Assembly (NCBI GenBank): GCA_022706085.1
Contig: JAKJDF010000011.1
Coordinates: 1 to 64,000, forward strand
DNA: 64,000 nucleotides
Reading direction: 5' to 3'
Origin: Candidatus Latescibacterota bacterium
Lineage (GTDB): Bacteria > Latescibacterota > MWCZ01
Made by a program: the position numbers and the translations under genes. A model generated the notes under the pieces. That model ran no database searches, was not told where the DNA came from, and saw only the letters and a program-made list of their open reading frames with translations. Shown here piece after piece: positions 8,254 through 16,719 of this stretch (position 1 is the stretch's first letter; each line of letters begins with the position of its first letter).

Positions 8254-9759
8254 TCACTTTCCCCTCGGCGGTATGGCCCTCTTCAGGATCTTCCCCGTGG
8301 CGTTCTTCGGCAGGGCAGGCACAAACTCCACGATGCGGGGCACCTGGAATCTGCCAAGGCGCTTCCGGCAGAAGGCGATGATCTCCCGCTCCGTGGCGGT
8401 CGTGCCTTCCTTCAGTGCAACAACCGCGCGCGGCACCTCTCCGTGCAGGTCATCCTTCTCCGGCACCACCGCCACCTCGGCCACCGCCGGGTGCTGGTAA
8501 ATCACCTCCTCCACGTGCCGTGGGTACACGTTCAGGCCGTTCACGATAATGAGGTCCTTTTTGCGGTCAACGATGTAGTAATACCCGTCTTCATCCACCC
8601 GGGCGAGGTCCCCCGTGCGGAACCACTCGCCGAAAAACGCCTCCCGCGTCGCCTTTTCGTTCTCCCAGTACCCCTTCATCACGTTCGAGCCGCGCACCAC
8701 AATCTCTCCCACTTCACCGGTCGGAACGTCGTTCCCACGGTCATCCACCAGGCGGACCTCCACCCCTTCGAGCGCCGGACCGATGGAGCCCGGCTTGATC
8801 ACGCCGTTGATCGGTGTCATGGTGGTGATGGGGCTGCACTCGGTAAGTCCGTACCCTTCGCGGATGCCGACGCCGAACCGCGCCTCGAAGCGCCGGTGAA
8901 TGTCCACCGGCAGCGCCGCGCCGCCCGAAACCGCCACGCGCAGGCGCTCGAGCGGCGGCGCCTTCCCCTCCGGAAGGTTGCAGAAAATCGTGTACATCGA
9001 AGGCACGCCCATGAACACCGTCGCGCGGTCTTCCTCCATCACCCGTGCGACTTCATCCGGTGTGAACCGCACCAGCACCGTGATGGTTGCGCCGATGGAG
9101 ATGCTCGCGTTCGTGCCCACCGTCGCCGCAAATGTGTGGAACATCGGCAACACGACGATCGTCACATCGTCCGGCGTTACCCCCATATGCACGGTGTACG
9201 CTGCCGCGTTCGAAATGAGGTTCGCGTGCGTCATCATCGCGCCCTTCGCGCGTCCGGTCGTGCCGGAGGTATACATCACCGCGGCGAGGTCTTCCACGGG
9301 GTTGATGGCGGGCATCCTCCACGCCCGCTTCGGCGGGGCGAAAAACCCGGCGTTGGCGTCATCGTCATCGCTCAGGCGAATTCTCACGCGCATCTCTTCC
9401 CGTGCCGTTCCCAGCCCGTCCACCATCGGCGCAAACAGCTCGTGGTAGATGATGCCCCGCGATCCCGAGTCCGCGATGATATGGCGCACCTCATCGGCGT
9501 TCAGCAACACGTTGATCGGCACCACCACCGCCCCCGCCTTGAGAATCCCGTAATACGCCACCACAAACGCCGTGCAGTTGATGCAGACCAGCGCCACGCG
9601 GTCGCCCGGTTCAATCCCCGCGTTCCGGAGGTACGCGGCGAGACCGTCACTCATGAGGTCGAGCGCGCGGTACGTGGTGTTCCGCGACCGAAACACGACC
9701 GCCGTTTTCTCGGGCATCTTCACCGCAGTGAAGTGGAGGACTTCTCCAAGAGACAGCAT
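8254..9759 (-). CDS. AMP-forming acyl-CoA synthetase/ligase
   Basis: A 501-residue ANL-superfamily enzyme that activates a carboxylic acid with ATP to an acyl-AMP and then to the CoA thioester. The P-loop-like motif YTSGTTGRAKG is at about 160, the A5-type GYGLTECSPI at about 310, and the hinge EWFRTGDLARVDEDGYYYIVDRKKD at about 390. The C-terminal catalytic Lys lies in KNATGKILKR. The start MLSLGEVLHF at 9759 has an AAGGA site. Upstream in-frame ATGs would add a tail with no family match. Length and motifs fit long- or medium-chain fatty acyl-CoA ligases. The substrate is not determinable. It is transcribed away from tspO. Confidence 0.92.
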   Translation of the reverse strand: MLSLGEVLHFTAVKMPEKTAVVFRSRNTTYRALDLMSDGLAAYLRNAGIEPGDRVALVCINCTAFVVAYYGILKAGAVVVPINVLLNADEVRHIIADSGSRGIIYHELFAPMVDGLGTAREEMRVRIRLSDDDDANAGFFAPPKRAWRMPAINPVEDLAAVMYTSGTTGRAKGAMMTHANLISNAAAYTVHMGVTPDDVTIVVLPMFHTFAATVGTNASISIGATITVLVRFTPDEVARVMEEDRATVFMGVPSMYTIFCNLPEGKAPPLERLRVAVSGGAALPVDIHRRFEARFGVGIREGYGLTECSPITTMTPINGVIKPGSIGPALEGVEVRLVDDRGNDVPTGEVGEIVVRGSNVMKGYWENEKATREAFFGEWFRTGDLARVDEDGYYYIVDRKKDLIIVNGLNVYPRHVEEVIYQHPAVAEVAVVPEKDDLHGEVPRAVVALKEGTTATEREIIAFCRKRLGRFQVPRIVEFVPALPKNATGKILKRAIPPRGK

Positions 9760-9893
9760 CGTTCGATATTCCTTGTGCAGGTGTTGAGCCGTGCGGCGCG
9801 GGTGCCGCGTACACAAAGATAGCCCGTCGGCCAACCGGGTCAAAAAAAGCGTCCGAAACCCCGACCGCGGGCACACAACCGGGGGGAGCTTCT

Positions 9894-10361
9894 GTGAAAC
9901 TGCCATCCTGGGCAACGCTTGTTCTGTTCCTCATCGCCGTGTACCTGGTTTCCGGTGTGGGTGGTGCGTTTACCGCCTCGTCGGTCGGAACGTGGTACGC
10001 CGGCCTGGCCAAACCTTCGTGGCGACCGCCCAACTGGCTGTTCGGCCCCGTGTGGACGATACTCTACGCCATGATGGCGGTTTCCGCGTGGCTGGTATGG
10101 AGAAAAGCGGGATTCGGCGCGGCGCTGTTAATGTTCGCCGTTCAACTGCTGATCAATGGCATCTGGTCGCCGGTGTTCTTCGGCGCGCAGAGCCTCGGCG
10201 GCGGCCTCGTCGTCATTGTGGCTCTCTGGTTCGCCATCGTCGGCACCATCGCGATGTTCTGGCCGGTCAGCACGGCGGCGGCGCTGCTTCTGGTGCCATA
10301 CCTCGCGTGGGTGAGCTTCGCCGTGGTGCTGAACGCCGCAATCTGGCGGATGAATCCGTAA
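9894..10361 (+). CDS. tspO: TspO/MBR family membrane protein
   Basis: 155 residues with five hydrophobic helices, as usual for TspO, a tryptophan-rich membrane protein that binds porphyrins and sterol-like ligands. Conserved features visible are YAGLAKPSWRPPNWLFGPVW, WTILYAMMA and the NAAIWRMNP end. It starts at GTG 9894 after a GGGGGGAG site. It overlaps nothing and is followed 10 bases later by an epimerase gene, so the two probably share a transcript. TspO is often linked to light or oxygen stress and tetrapyrrole handling, but nothing here identifies its ligand. Confidence 0.93.
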   Translation: MKLPSWATLVLFLIAVYLVSGVGGAFTASSVGTWYAGLAKPSWRPPNWLFGPVWTILYAMMAVSAWLVWRKAGFGAALLMFAVQLLINGIWSPVFFGAQSLGGGLVVIVALWFAIVGTIAMFWPVSTAAALLLVPYLAWVSFAVVLNAAIWRMNP

Positions 10362-10371
10362 GGAGGCTGTC

Positions 10372-11265
10372 GTGCGTGTTCTGCTGAGCGGCTCCACCGG
10401 ATTGATAGGCGGCGAACTGCTGTGGCGGCTGAAAGCGGAAGGCCACCACGTTACCCGTCTCGTGCGGTCGCCCGCACCATTTCCGGAACCCGTCGTTGTG
10501 TGGGATTACCGAAACGGTCCCTTCGACCCGGCGGAACTCAGCCCGATTGACGCGGTCATTCACCTCGCCGGGGAAAACATCAGCGCCGGAAGGTGGACTG
10601 CCGCGCGCAGGGAGCGCATCCGGTCGAGCCGCGTCGTCTCCACGCGCCTGCTTGCCGAGGCGATCGCGCGCGCCCCACAGCCGCCGGCGGTGTTCATCGT
10701 TGCGTCGGCCGTCGGGTACTATGGCGACCGCGGGGACGAACTGCTGAGCGAAAACTCGGCGCCGGGAACCGATTTCCTCGCGCAGGTGGTGCAGGACTGG
10801 GAGGCAGCCGCGAAACCCGCCGCGGAGGCGGGCGTCAGAGTGGTACACACGCGGTTCGGGGTGGTGCTTTCCCCCCGCGGCGGCGCGCTGGCGAAGATGC
10901 TCCCCCTGTTCCGCGCCGGCGTTGGCGGCCGGCTCGGTTCCGGGAACCAATTCATGAGCTGGGTCGCCCTTGAGGACGCCACCGCCGCAATCGTGCTCGC
11001 GCTGACCACCGACACATTGCGGGGGCCGGTGAACGTCGTCGCGCCGAACCCGGTCACCAACCGCGAGTTCACAAAAGCCCTCGGCGCGGCATTGGGGCGC
11101 CCGACCTTTTTCGCCGTTCCGCGCTTCGCGCTCCGCCTCGCGTACGGCGAAATGGCCGACGCAACGCTGCTTTCCAGCACACGAGCCTGTCCGGAGAAGC
11201 TCGTGTCTTCGGGCTTCGTTTTCCGGCACCCGGCGCTGGAGACGGTGCTGAAGGTGCTGGGATGA
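10372..11265 (+). CDS. TIGR01777-family NAD-dependent epimerase (YfcH-like)
   Basis: 297-residue SDR-like protein of the YfcH/TIGR01777 type. Visible are the nucleotide-binding start LLSGSTGLIGGEL, the signature HLAGENISAGRW and VGYYGDRGDE. The late segment ADATLLSSTRACPEKLVSSGF matches the family C-terminus. It starts at GTG 10372 with an AAGGAGG site. The in vivo reaction of this family is not well defined, so no substrate is given. It is probably co-transcribed with tspO. Confidence 0.9.
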   Translation: MRVLLSGSTGLIGGELLWRLKAEGHHVTRLVRSPAPFPEPVVVWDYRNGPFDPAELSPIDAVIHLAGENISAGRWTAARRERIRSSRVVSTRLLAEAIARAPQPPAVFIVASAVGYYGDRGDELLSENSAPGTDFLAQVVQDWEAAAKPAAEAGVRVVHTRFGVVLSPRGGALAKMLPLFRAGVGGRLGSGNQFMSWVALEDATAAIVLALTTDTLRGPVNVVAPNPVTNREFTKALGAALGRPTFFAVPRFALRLAYGEMADATLLSSTRACPEKLVSSGFVFRHPALETVLKVLG

Positions 11266-11281
11266 CCGTCGGAACTCGTAG

Positions 11282-11300
11282 CACGGGCATCCTGCCCGTG
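11282..11300. repeat. Short hairpin repeat (GCACGGGCAT type)
   Basis: An eight-base perfect stem CACGGGCA / TGCCCGTG with a three-base loop sits in the gap between the epimerase gene and HEPN/MNT pair 1. It could cap the epimerase transcript, but no T-run follows. Confidence 0.6.
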
Positions 11301-11380
11301 CAGCGCTGGAGATCGCCTCGGATGCGGTTATATTTGGGTGAAACGGGAATCGGTTTATGATGGTTCGGCAGGAGTACGGC

Positions 11381-11671
11381 ATGGACAAAGAGGAAATCCT
11401 GAGAGAATTGCGCGATTTCAAGGCGGAACGAGCGGGTGATTTCGGAATCACGGAGATCGGGGTGTTCGGCTCTGTTTCGCGAGACGAGCTCAGGGAAGAC
11501 AGCGACGTGGATGTTTTTGTGAGGACGAATACACCAAACCCATTCCCTCTTGTTCACGCGAAGCGGGAGCTGGAACGCCGGGTGGGCAGGCGGGTTGACA
11601 TCGTTCGCCTGCGGGATTCCATGAACCCGTTTCTGAGGTCTCGGATAGAGAAAGAGGGCATCCGTGTTTGA
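11381..11671 (+). CDS. MntA-type minimal nucleotidyltransferase antitoxin (pair 1)
   Basis: A 96-residue minimal nucleotidyltransferase. The active-site pattern is complete: Gly30-Ser31 in GVFGSVSRDEL and the metal-binding Asp42 and Asp44 in EDSDVDVFV. In characterised HepT/MntA systems the MNT protein neutralises its HEPN partner by adding AMP to the toxin tyrosine. That is established for other bacteria and inferred here. The start MDKEEIL at 11381 is chosen over an ATG eight codons upstream because the alpha-helix then begins as in relatives. The stop overlaps the hepT start by eight bases, so the pair is translationally coupled. Confidence 0.88.
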   Translation: MDKEEILRELRDFKAERAGDFGITEIGVFGSVSRDELREDSDVDVFVRTNTPNPFPLVHAKRELERRVGRRVDIVRLRDSMNPFLRSRIEKEGIRV

Positions 11672-12047
11672 CCGCGAGCTCGTGTCGGCCGTGCTGGGCC
11701 AGATCTCCGAGACTCTCGACGTAATCCTCGCGCGAACGCGCCACATGAAGTCCTCCCGCGAGTTCACCGAAACGCCGGAGGGCAAAGAAAGACTCGACGG
11801 CATCTGCATGCTCTTCATCGCTCTGGGCGAAAGCCTGAAGAACCTCGACAAGATCACCAGAGGGGAACTCCTGTCGCGTTACCCGGAGATAGACTGGACG
11901 GGCGTGAAGGGGTTCCGTGATATCATCGCCCACCACTACTTCGACATTGACGCGGAGACGGTGTACTGGATGTGCAGGAATGAGGTTCCGCGCCTGAATT
12001 CGGTTGTGCGGGCGATGCGGGAAGCAACAAGAACCGGGGAAGGGTGA
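11664..12047 (+). CDS. HepT-like HEPN toxin, DUF86 (pair 1)
   Basis: 127-residue alpha-helical HEPN-domain protein. The catalytic/target motif R-x4-H-x-Y is intact: Arg85, His90 and Tyr92 in RDIIAHHY. HEPN toxins of this type are RNases, and the motif tyrosine is the AMPylation target in studied HepT/MntA pairs. It starts at GTG 11664 inside the 3' end of the MNT gene. The pair follows the epimerase gene by 115 bases and could have its own promoter. It is the first of three such pairs in the window. Confidence 0.88.
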   Translation: MFDRELVSAVLGQISETLDVILARTRHMKSSREFTETPEGKERLDGICMLFIALGESLKNLDKITRGELLSRYPEIDWTGVKGFRDIIAHHYFDIDAETVYWMCRNEVPRLNSVVRAMREATRTGEG

Positions 12048-12245
12048 TTCGTCATTCTTCGTGATTATGGAAGGGCAGAGCTATGAGAGAGAAACAGGGG
12101 CCGCGCATTCCGGGGCAGGATCGCCACGGCGCTCCGCTTCCCCCTGCCGGGAAGGCACCCCACGCGCAGACGAAGCCGAAAATCCACCAGAAAGGCGGCA
12201 CCGGCACGCGGCATAAGTAGAGCGCGGGGAACACGGCTCGATGGG

Positions 12246-12333
12246 GAAGAGATTCTTCACTCCGTTCAGAATGACGCCGTCCTTGGCACTCCTCCCGCAA
12301 CCACCGTCATTCTGAGCGGAGCGAAGAATCTCC
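12246..12333. repeat. Inverted intergenic repeat (GTCATTCTGA type)
   Basis: Two inverted copies (12246-12276 and 12305-12333) of an element with core GTCATTCTGA and GCGAAGAATCTC, about 28 bases each, separated by 28 bases. A related copy lies at 63172-63222. Together with the terminator below, this is all I can see in the 440-base gap 12048-12487. Confidence 0.75.
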
Positions 12334-12414
12334 GCGCACTCAACGCCAAAACGGATTTTCTGCTGGTGCGGCGGGCAGCTAGGTGTTCTTGTGTTCCCCA
12401 CCACCCGCGTACGC

Positions 12415-12454
12415 AAAAAAAGGGCGGGGCGCGTCCAGTACACGCCCCGCCCTT
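12415..12454 (-). terminator. Rho-independent terminator for the DUF2892 gene
   Basis: Read on the minus strand, a 12-base GC stem (AAGGGCGGGGCG pairing with CGCCCCGCCCTT) and a short loop are followed by a run of T. It lies 34 bases past the stop of the DUF2892 gene. This is the clearest intrinsic terminator in the window. Confidence 0.88.
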
Positions 12455-12487
12455 CCGGATTCGTCGCCGGTTGTTCGCGTCCCGGCG

Positions 12488-12709
12488 TTATCCCTCTTTC
12501 TTCGGCACCTTACACGTGTTGATGCCGAGCACGGCATACAGACCGCACCAGCCGATGATGCCGGTGATGAGCGCGATCAAACCCACGATTCCAAGGATCC
12601 AGCACCACGTGGAGCACTGGCCTTGCCCGATCACGTACGCCACGACAATCAGAACCACACCGAGAACGACGCGAACGATCCGGTCAACGGAACCCTCGTT
12701 TTTCGTCAT
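12488..12709 (-). CDS. DUF2892 small membrane protein
   Basis: About 73 residues. The N-terminus NEGSVDRIVRVVLGVVL, two hydrophobic helices and the end GWCGLYAVLGINTC match the DUF2892 (YgaP membrane-segment-like) family. The two Cys residues near GWCGLY and INTC are typical. Two start codons lie in tandem (12712 and 12709). The second has better spacing from the AAGGAGG site. It appears monocistronic with its own terminator. Molecular role is unknown. In some bacteria the domain is fused to rhodanese. Confidence 0.88.
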   Translation of the reverse strand: MTKNEGSVDRIVRVVLGVVLIVVAYVIGQGQCSTWCWILGIVGLIALITGIIGWCGLYAVLGINTCKVPKKEG

Positions 12710-12820
12710 CATTCCCTCCTTTCGGTCCTGAGGTGGTTACCTGACTCCGACGTTCTGCCGGAGCACCGGCTGTTTGCCGGAACAACGTGGACCTGCATCC
12801 TTCTCACAAAAAATACGCAA

Positions 12821-14866
12821 TTACAGAGCGAAAAAGTCCATCATGGAACCGCGCCGTTCCCGCGCGGCATTCATCGCGGATACGGCGTCCGCGTGCTCGT
12901 GCACCACGCTGTGAATGGCCTGCGCCACCACGGCCGGGTCTTCGTCGCCGGGGAACAGCACGTTCCGGCCCACAAGCGCGCCGCGGACATTCGCGCCCGC
13001 CCCGAGACCGCGCACGAACTCCTCCACCGTCAGCCACGGCCGTCCCGTCGCCTCACCGCCAAGGAGCAGCAACGGCAGGGTGGTCGCCTTTGCAACGCGG
13101 TCAAACTCGTCCGTATACGGAATCTTCAGCCACGTGCGGGCGGTGGAGTGGCTCAGCGCCTGTGCAACACCGATCACCCGGATCATAGGATCCGGCTGCT
13201 TGATGGTGCGGTAGCCGGTTTCCGTTCGCTCCACGGGCAGCGGCTCGAGGAATACCGGCAGCTTGAGGTCGTTGCACTGCTCGATCGCTTCCGCGCACCA
13301 GTCAATGGTCTGCAACACATACCGGTCATACTTGTCAGGCGCTGAGATCCGCAGCAACAGCTTGGCGCCGTCAAGATTCATCTGGGCGATACGTTTGGCC
13401 GAGCGGTAACTGGACATCTTGTCCATCATTTCGTACTCGGCGCCGGCAAGTCCGGTCCGGTTCATGCTGGCGATGAGAAGCCTCTTTTCCAGCACCGAGG
13501 GTTTCCCGCACTCCTGCAGAACGTAGTCGGCCAGCACCACGTCGTCTATCACGTCCGATGTCGCCATCAGGCCGTCAATTTCGCTGGCCACCAGCACCCG
13601 CATGATCCGGCCGAGATAATCGAGGCGGTTCCCCATGGCCACCGGGTCGTCGCCCACCTGGGTCACGTTGCGGGCCGGGTGGTCCGCCGCCAGGATGGTG
13701 AGGTGTCCGTCCGCGGTAAGTTTCTCCCTGCGCGGACGGACGGAAAGCAGCTCCTCCACCAGTTCCGGCTGCTCAACCCGGATCTCGTTCACCCTGGCAA
13801 GGGCGGCTTCCGGAAAAAACCGGTGCGACCGGAACGCGTAGCCCGAGGGGCGCGCGTACGCCACATTGACCGAATTCCGCGCTTCGTCGAAAAAGGCTTT
13901 CGCCGTGGCGATGACGTCGGTGGGGGATTCCGAGCCGACCGGCGCCACCTCGAAGCCGATCGTCCCGCGGTAATCAATCTCAACCAGCGCCTGCACGAAC
14001 TCGGCAAGCACCGCGCTATCCACCGCGCTCCCCGGAGTGCCGAACTTCGGGTGCCGGTCGCCGTACCTGAGGTCGGCGTCTTTCGCGGTGCGGCTGGTGA
14101 CGCAGTTGGCCACGTGAACATGGGCAAGGTAGGGCTTGAGCGCTTTCAGTGCCTCCGGGGTCTCCTGCATGAGCACCATGTGGCTGGAATCGTAGAGGAG
14201 GCCGAAATTCTGGTAGTTGCGCTCGTACCGGATGTTCTCCGCCAGGCGGACGGCCTCCGGCGTCGGCCCTATGAACTGCCCCTTGAAGGCCTTCGGGCCG
14301 TCGGCTTCCGTGCGGTTATCAAAAATCTCGAGCACGATGGTGATCCCGAGCGGCTTGGCCACGCGGCAGATGGTGTCGAGGCTCCGCACGATTCCCACGC
14401 GACCCATTTCCCTGATTTCGGCGGCCTGTTTCGCGTCTTCAATGCCGTAGGCGGGGTCGCGCCCGCTGAGCAGTGTCAGCTTCGTGGCGCCGACTTCCGC
14501 GGCTTCCTCGAGAAGAGACAGGATGCGCGCCACCGCCTTCTCGCGCTCGTTGTCGTCCACGGAGGAGATATCCGACGGCGCGATCAGGTTCTCCTCGTTG
14601 ATGAGTTGCACCGGCTGGCACGCAAACGTAATTTCCATGCCGTTCGGGCGCATTTCCTTGATCAGATCGGCAACGGCGCGGCGGTCTTCGTGGCTTTTGA
14701 TGTGCGTAATCTCGATGCCGCCGAAGTAGGAATCAGAAAGCACCGTGCGGATGGAGCCGAGGAGGTACGCCGGGTCGGCCTCCGAGCGGGAGACGCTGTT
14801 GGTGTTCCCCGGACCGGGAAACGCCATGAAGTGAACGATTGACAGGGTAGTCTGGTCGAGAGCCAT
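12821..14866 (-). CDS. Fusion: sugar isomerase/epimerase domain plus Cgl0159-type aldolase
   Basis: About 681 residues carrying two TIM-barrel domains. Residues 1-350 resemble xylose-isomerase-like sugar epimerases of the IolE/IolI group (TLSIVHFMAFPG, GGIEITHIKSHEDR, LGITIVLEIFDNRTEADG, GLLYDSSHMVLM, YRGTIGFEVAPVGS), with the expected Glu/Asp/His metal ligands. Residues 365-681 resemble the Cgl0159 (beta/alpha)8 family (LTILAADHPARNVT, DGLMATSDVIDDVVL, ASMNRTGLAGAEYEMMD, DGAKLLLRI, LLLLGGEATG), proteins related to class I aldolases and found with inositol catabolism genes. The start at 14866 has an AAGGAG site. It is probably a bifunctional sugar-catabolic enzyme. The substrate is unproven and myo-inositol derivatives are a guess. 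It is divergent from the propeller gene. Confidence 0.8.
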   Translation of the reverse strand: MALDQTTLSIVHFMAFPGPGNTNSVSRSEADPAYLLGSIRTVLSDSYFGGIEITHIKSHEDRRAVADLIKEMRPNGMEITFACQPVQLINEENLIAPSDISSVDDNEREKAVARILSLLEEAAEVGATKLTLLSGRDPAYGIEDAKQAAEIREMGRVGIVRSLDTICRVAKPLGITIVLEIFDNRTEADGPKAFKGQFIGPTPEAVRLAENIRYERNYQNFGLLYDSSHMVLMQETPEALKALKPYLAHVHVANCVTSRTAKDADLRYGDRHPKFGTPGSAVDSAVLAEFVQALVEIDYRGTIGFEVAPVGSESPTDVIATAKAFFDEARNSVNVAYARPSGYAFRSHRFFPEAALARVNEIRVEQPELVEELLSVRPRREKLTADGHLTILAADHPARNVTQVGDDPVAMGNRLDYLGRIMRVLVASEIDGLMATSDVIDDVVLADYVLQECGKPSVLEKRLLIASMNRTGLAGAEYEMMDKMSSYRSAKRIAQMNLDGAKLLLRISAPDKYDRYVLQTIDWCAEAIEQCNDLKLPVFLEPLPVERTETGYRTIKQPDPMIRVIGVAQALSHSTARTWLKIPYTDEFDRVAKATTLPLLLLGGEATGRPWLTVEEFVRGLGAGANVRGALVGRNVLFPGDEDPAVVAQAIHSVVHEHADAVSAMNAARERRGSMMDFFAL

Positions 14867-15014
14867 GAGGCGCTCCTTGAGCAGGACGGTCGGGAAGCAG
14901 ACCCGTCGAACAGGAGTTATCCACGCGCACCGGTATACATCGTAAACGTACGGGCGGACACCCCGTTGCACAAGGGATTTGTCAACCGATTTCAACCCGA
15001 AGGAGAAGGCATCC

Positions 15015-16157
15015 ATGCTCCGCACGCCATTTGCCAGCGAACGAATATCCATGACCGACCCGACCACGGGTATCAGGGTCATTCAGCTTTCCAGTTATCC
15101 GCTCCCTTCCGCCCATTTTCCGTACTACTGGCCCAGCATCACGCCGGACAATCGGTGGATTCTATTCTACTCCCAGCGGTTTCTCCAGCGGGACGCGCCG
15201 TGGGATATCTTCCGCGTGGATGCCGACGGCCTGAATCTGTTCCAGCTTACCGAACGGAACGACGTGCAGGAAACACACGGCTATTACGGCCGGCAGTACG
15301 CCCTGCTTTCGCACGACGGAAAGACGCTGTACGTCCTCTGGAGCAATACCCTGTACGCCGTTGACGTCGAAACCGGAAAAGAAGAACTCATCGCCTGCAT
15401 GGACCACCTCGTCGGCGAGGGAGACGCGTTGAGCTATAGCGTGCTTTCGTACGAAGGACGTTACATCTTTTTCCGGAAAGTGTCGTCGTTTGTAACATCG
15501 GTGCGACTCGATCTGCGGACGGGGCAGGCAGAGAACGTGGAACTCGGCGGCATCGCCATGGGCGCCATGCAGACCGAACCACGGGTGATGGTGCAGGCAG
15601 GGGAGATCATCTGGGGCTCGGAACCCACCCCCGATGGCGGGCGCCGGGTCACCAACCTCGGCTCCAAACCGGTGCTGTACAGCGTGGCGGAGGATGGCAG
15701 CGACCGGCGGCTCATCGGCCCGAATATCTTCGCGCACTGCACACTGCTGGGCAAAACGTCGAAGGTGCAGGGCTGCGGCCTGCCGCCGGAGCGGTGCATC
15801 TGGATCGCGGAAGAGTGCAGCGAGCCGCGCAAACTCTGCTCGGGACCCTATTTCTGGCATTCCGGCGCGTCGTACGACGGGGAATGGATCGTTGCCGATA
15901 CGAACTGGCCGGATAGCGGCCTGCAGCTTGTTCACGTGCCGACGGGGCACTTCCGGACCCTGTGCCACACCGGCGCGACGCTTGAACACTACGAATTCGG
16001 GCATTCACACCCGCTCATCAGCAACGACGGCCGGCTGGTGGTGTTCCGCTCCGACCGCACGGGCTGCCCGCAGGTGTACGTAGCCCATGTGACGGAGGAG
16101 TTCCGCCAGAGCATCATCGCCGGGGAGCTCGACCGCCCGAAGGACAAGTGGATCTAG
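15015..16157 (+). CDS. TolB-like / oligogalacturonate-lyase-like propeller protein
   Basis: About 380 residues forming a predicted seven-bladed beta-propeller. Blade-like units include YYWPSITPDNRWILFYSQR, YALLSHDGKTLYVLW, GASYDGEWIVADTN and HSHPLISNDGRLVVFRSDR. The overall run, with His-rich HCTLLGKT and EFGHSHP segments, resembles oligogalacturonate lyase (PL22) and TolB-like proteins. A PL22-type enzyme would cleave unsaturated pectin fragments. I am not sure the catalytic set is complete. The start at 15015 follows AAGGAG by nine bases. No signal peptide is seen, which fits a cytoplasmic PL22-like enzyme. It shares a 148-base divergent promoter region with the isomerase/aldolase fusion. 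Confidence 0.75.
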   Translation: MLRTPFASERISMTDPTTGIRVIQLSSYPLPSAHFPYYWPSITPDNRWILFYSQRFLQRDAPWDIFRVDADGLNLFQLTERNDVQETHGYYGRQYALLSHDGKTLYVLWSNTLYAVDVETGKEELIACMDHLVGEGDALSYSVLSYEGRYIFFRKVSSFVTSVRLDLRTGQAENVELGGIAMGAMQTEPRVMVQAGEIIWGSEPTPDGGRRVTNLGSKPVLYSVAEDGSDRRLIGPNIFAHCTLLGKTSKVQGCGLPPERCIWIAEECSEPRKLCSGPYFWHSGASYDGEWIVADTNWPDSGLQLVHVPTGHFRTLCHTGATLEHYEFGHSHPLISNDGRLVVFRSDRTGCPQVYVAHVTEEFRQSIIAGELDRPKDKWI

Positions 16158-16640
16158 CACGATGGTCGTCGAGTGGCGTGCCGGCCCCTGAGCCTGCTCC
16201 CGGAGAGCGGGAGCCTGTCGAAGGACCGGTGCGCTGTATCGAGGAGCCGGCGGACAGCAGACGGGGCAACCCGGCGGCGGTTTGTCCCCAAACCGCCCTG
16301 CCCCGGGTGGTACACTGCCCTGCAGGGCGGTCTTTGGCGTGCGCAAGCGGGCTTGCGCTTTGAAAGCGGCGGCTCGCCGCCGCACTCCAAAACACGCGGC
16401 TTGAAACACCACGCGGCCTCCCCGCACCCGGGTGGACGCGGAAGAGCCGGTCTCCGAGTGGCGTGTCGACACGCTGTATCGAGGAGCCCGGCGGACAGCA
16501 GACGGGCGAACCCTGCCCCGGGTGGTACACTGCCTTGCAGGGCCGGTTTCTTTGGCGTGCGCAAGCGAGCTTGCGCTTTGAAAGCGCGTACCGGCGGCAC
16601 GCCGGTCGGCGCGCCGCCGCACTCCAAAGTGACGCCCCTT
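16158..16640. repeat. Composite repeat block with a near-duplicated unit
   Basis: This gap is entirely repeat DNA. It holds two copies of a unit running from GTATCGAGGAGC through CGGACAGCAGACGGG, GGTGGTACACTGCC and GCGCTTTGAAAGCG to GCACTCCAAA (about 16235-16390 and 16476-16627). A CTCCCGGAGAGCGGGAG hairpin sits inside a TGAGCC...TGTCGAAG repeat at 16188-16224. A GGCGGTTTGTCCCCAAACCG hairpin lies at 16276-16297, and GTCGAGTGGCGTG borders occur at 16164 and 16449. There is no credible gene here. Confidence 0.8.
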
Positions 16641-16719
16641 CCCATACGTTATCTCCCGCCTCTATCTTTTCGCTCATATTGATCCCCCCCCCAACCAACC
16701 AGTGCCTGGAGACACCGCC

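Noticed and set aside
8443-9822. 459-codon plus-strand open frame
   Set aside because: Antisense to the acyl-CoA synthetase. The composition is dominated by His and Arg, as expected for a shadow.
12052-12443. Small open frames between HEPN/MNT pair 1 and the DUF2892 gene
   Set aside because: They run through the inverted GTCATTCTGA repeat and the terminator, lack ribosome sites and have no family similarity.
16158-16640. Insertion sequence or transposon
   Set aside because: The block is repetitive with inverted segments but encodes no transposase. I found no transposase, integrase or IS gene anywhere in the window.
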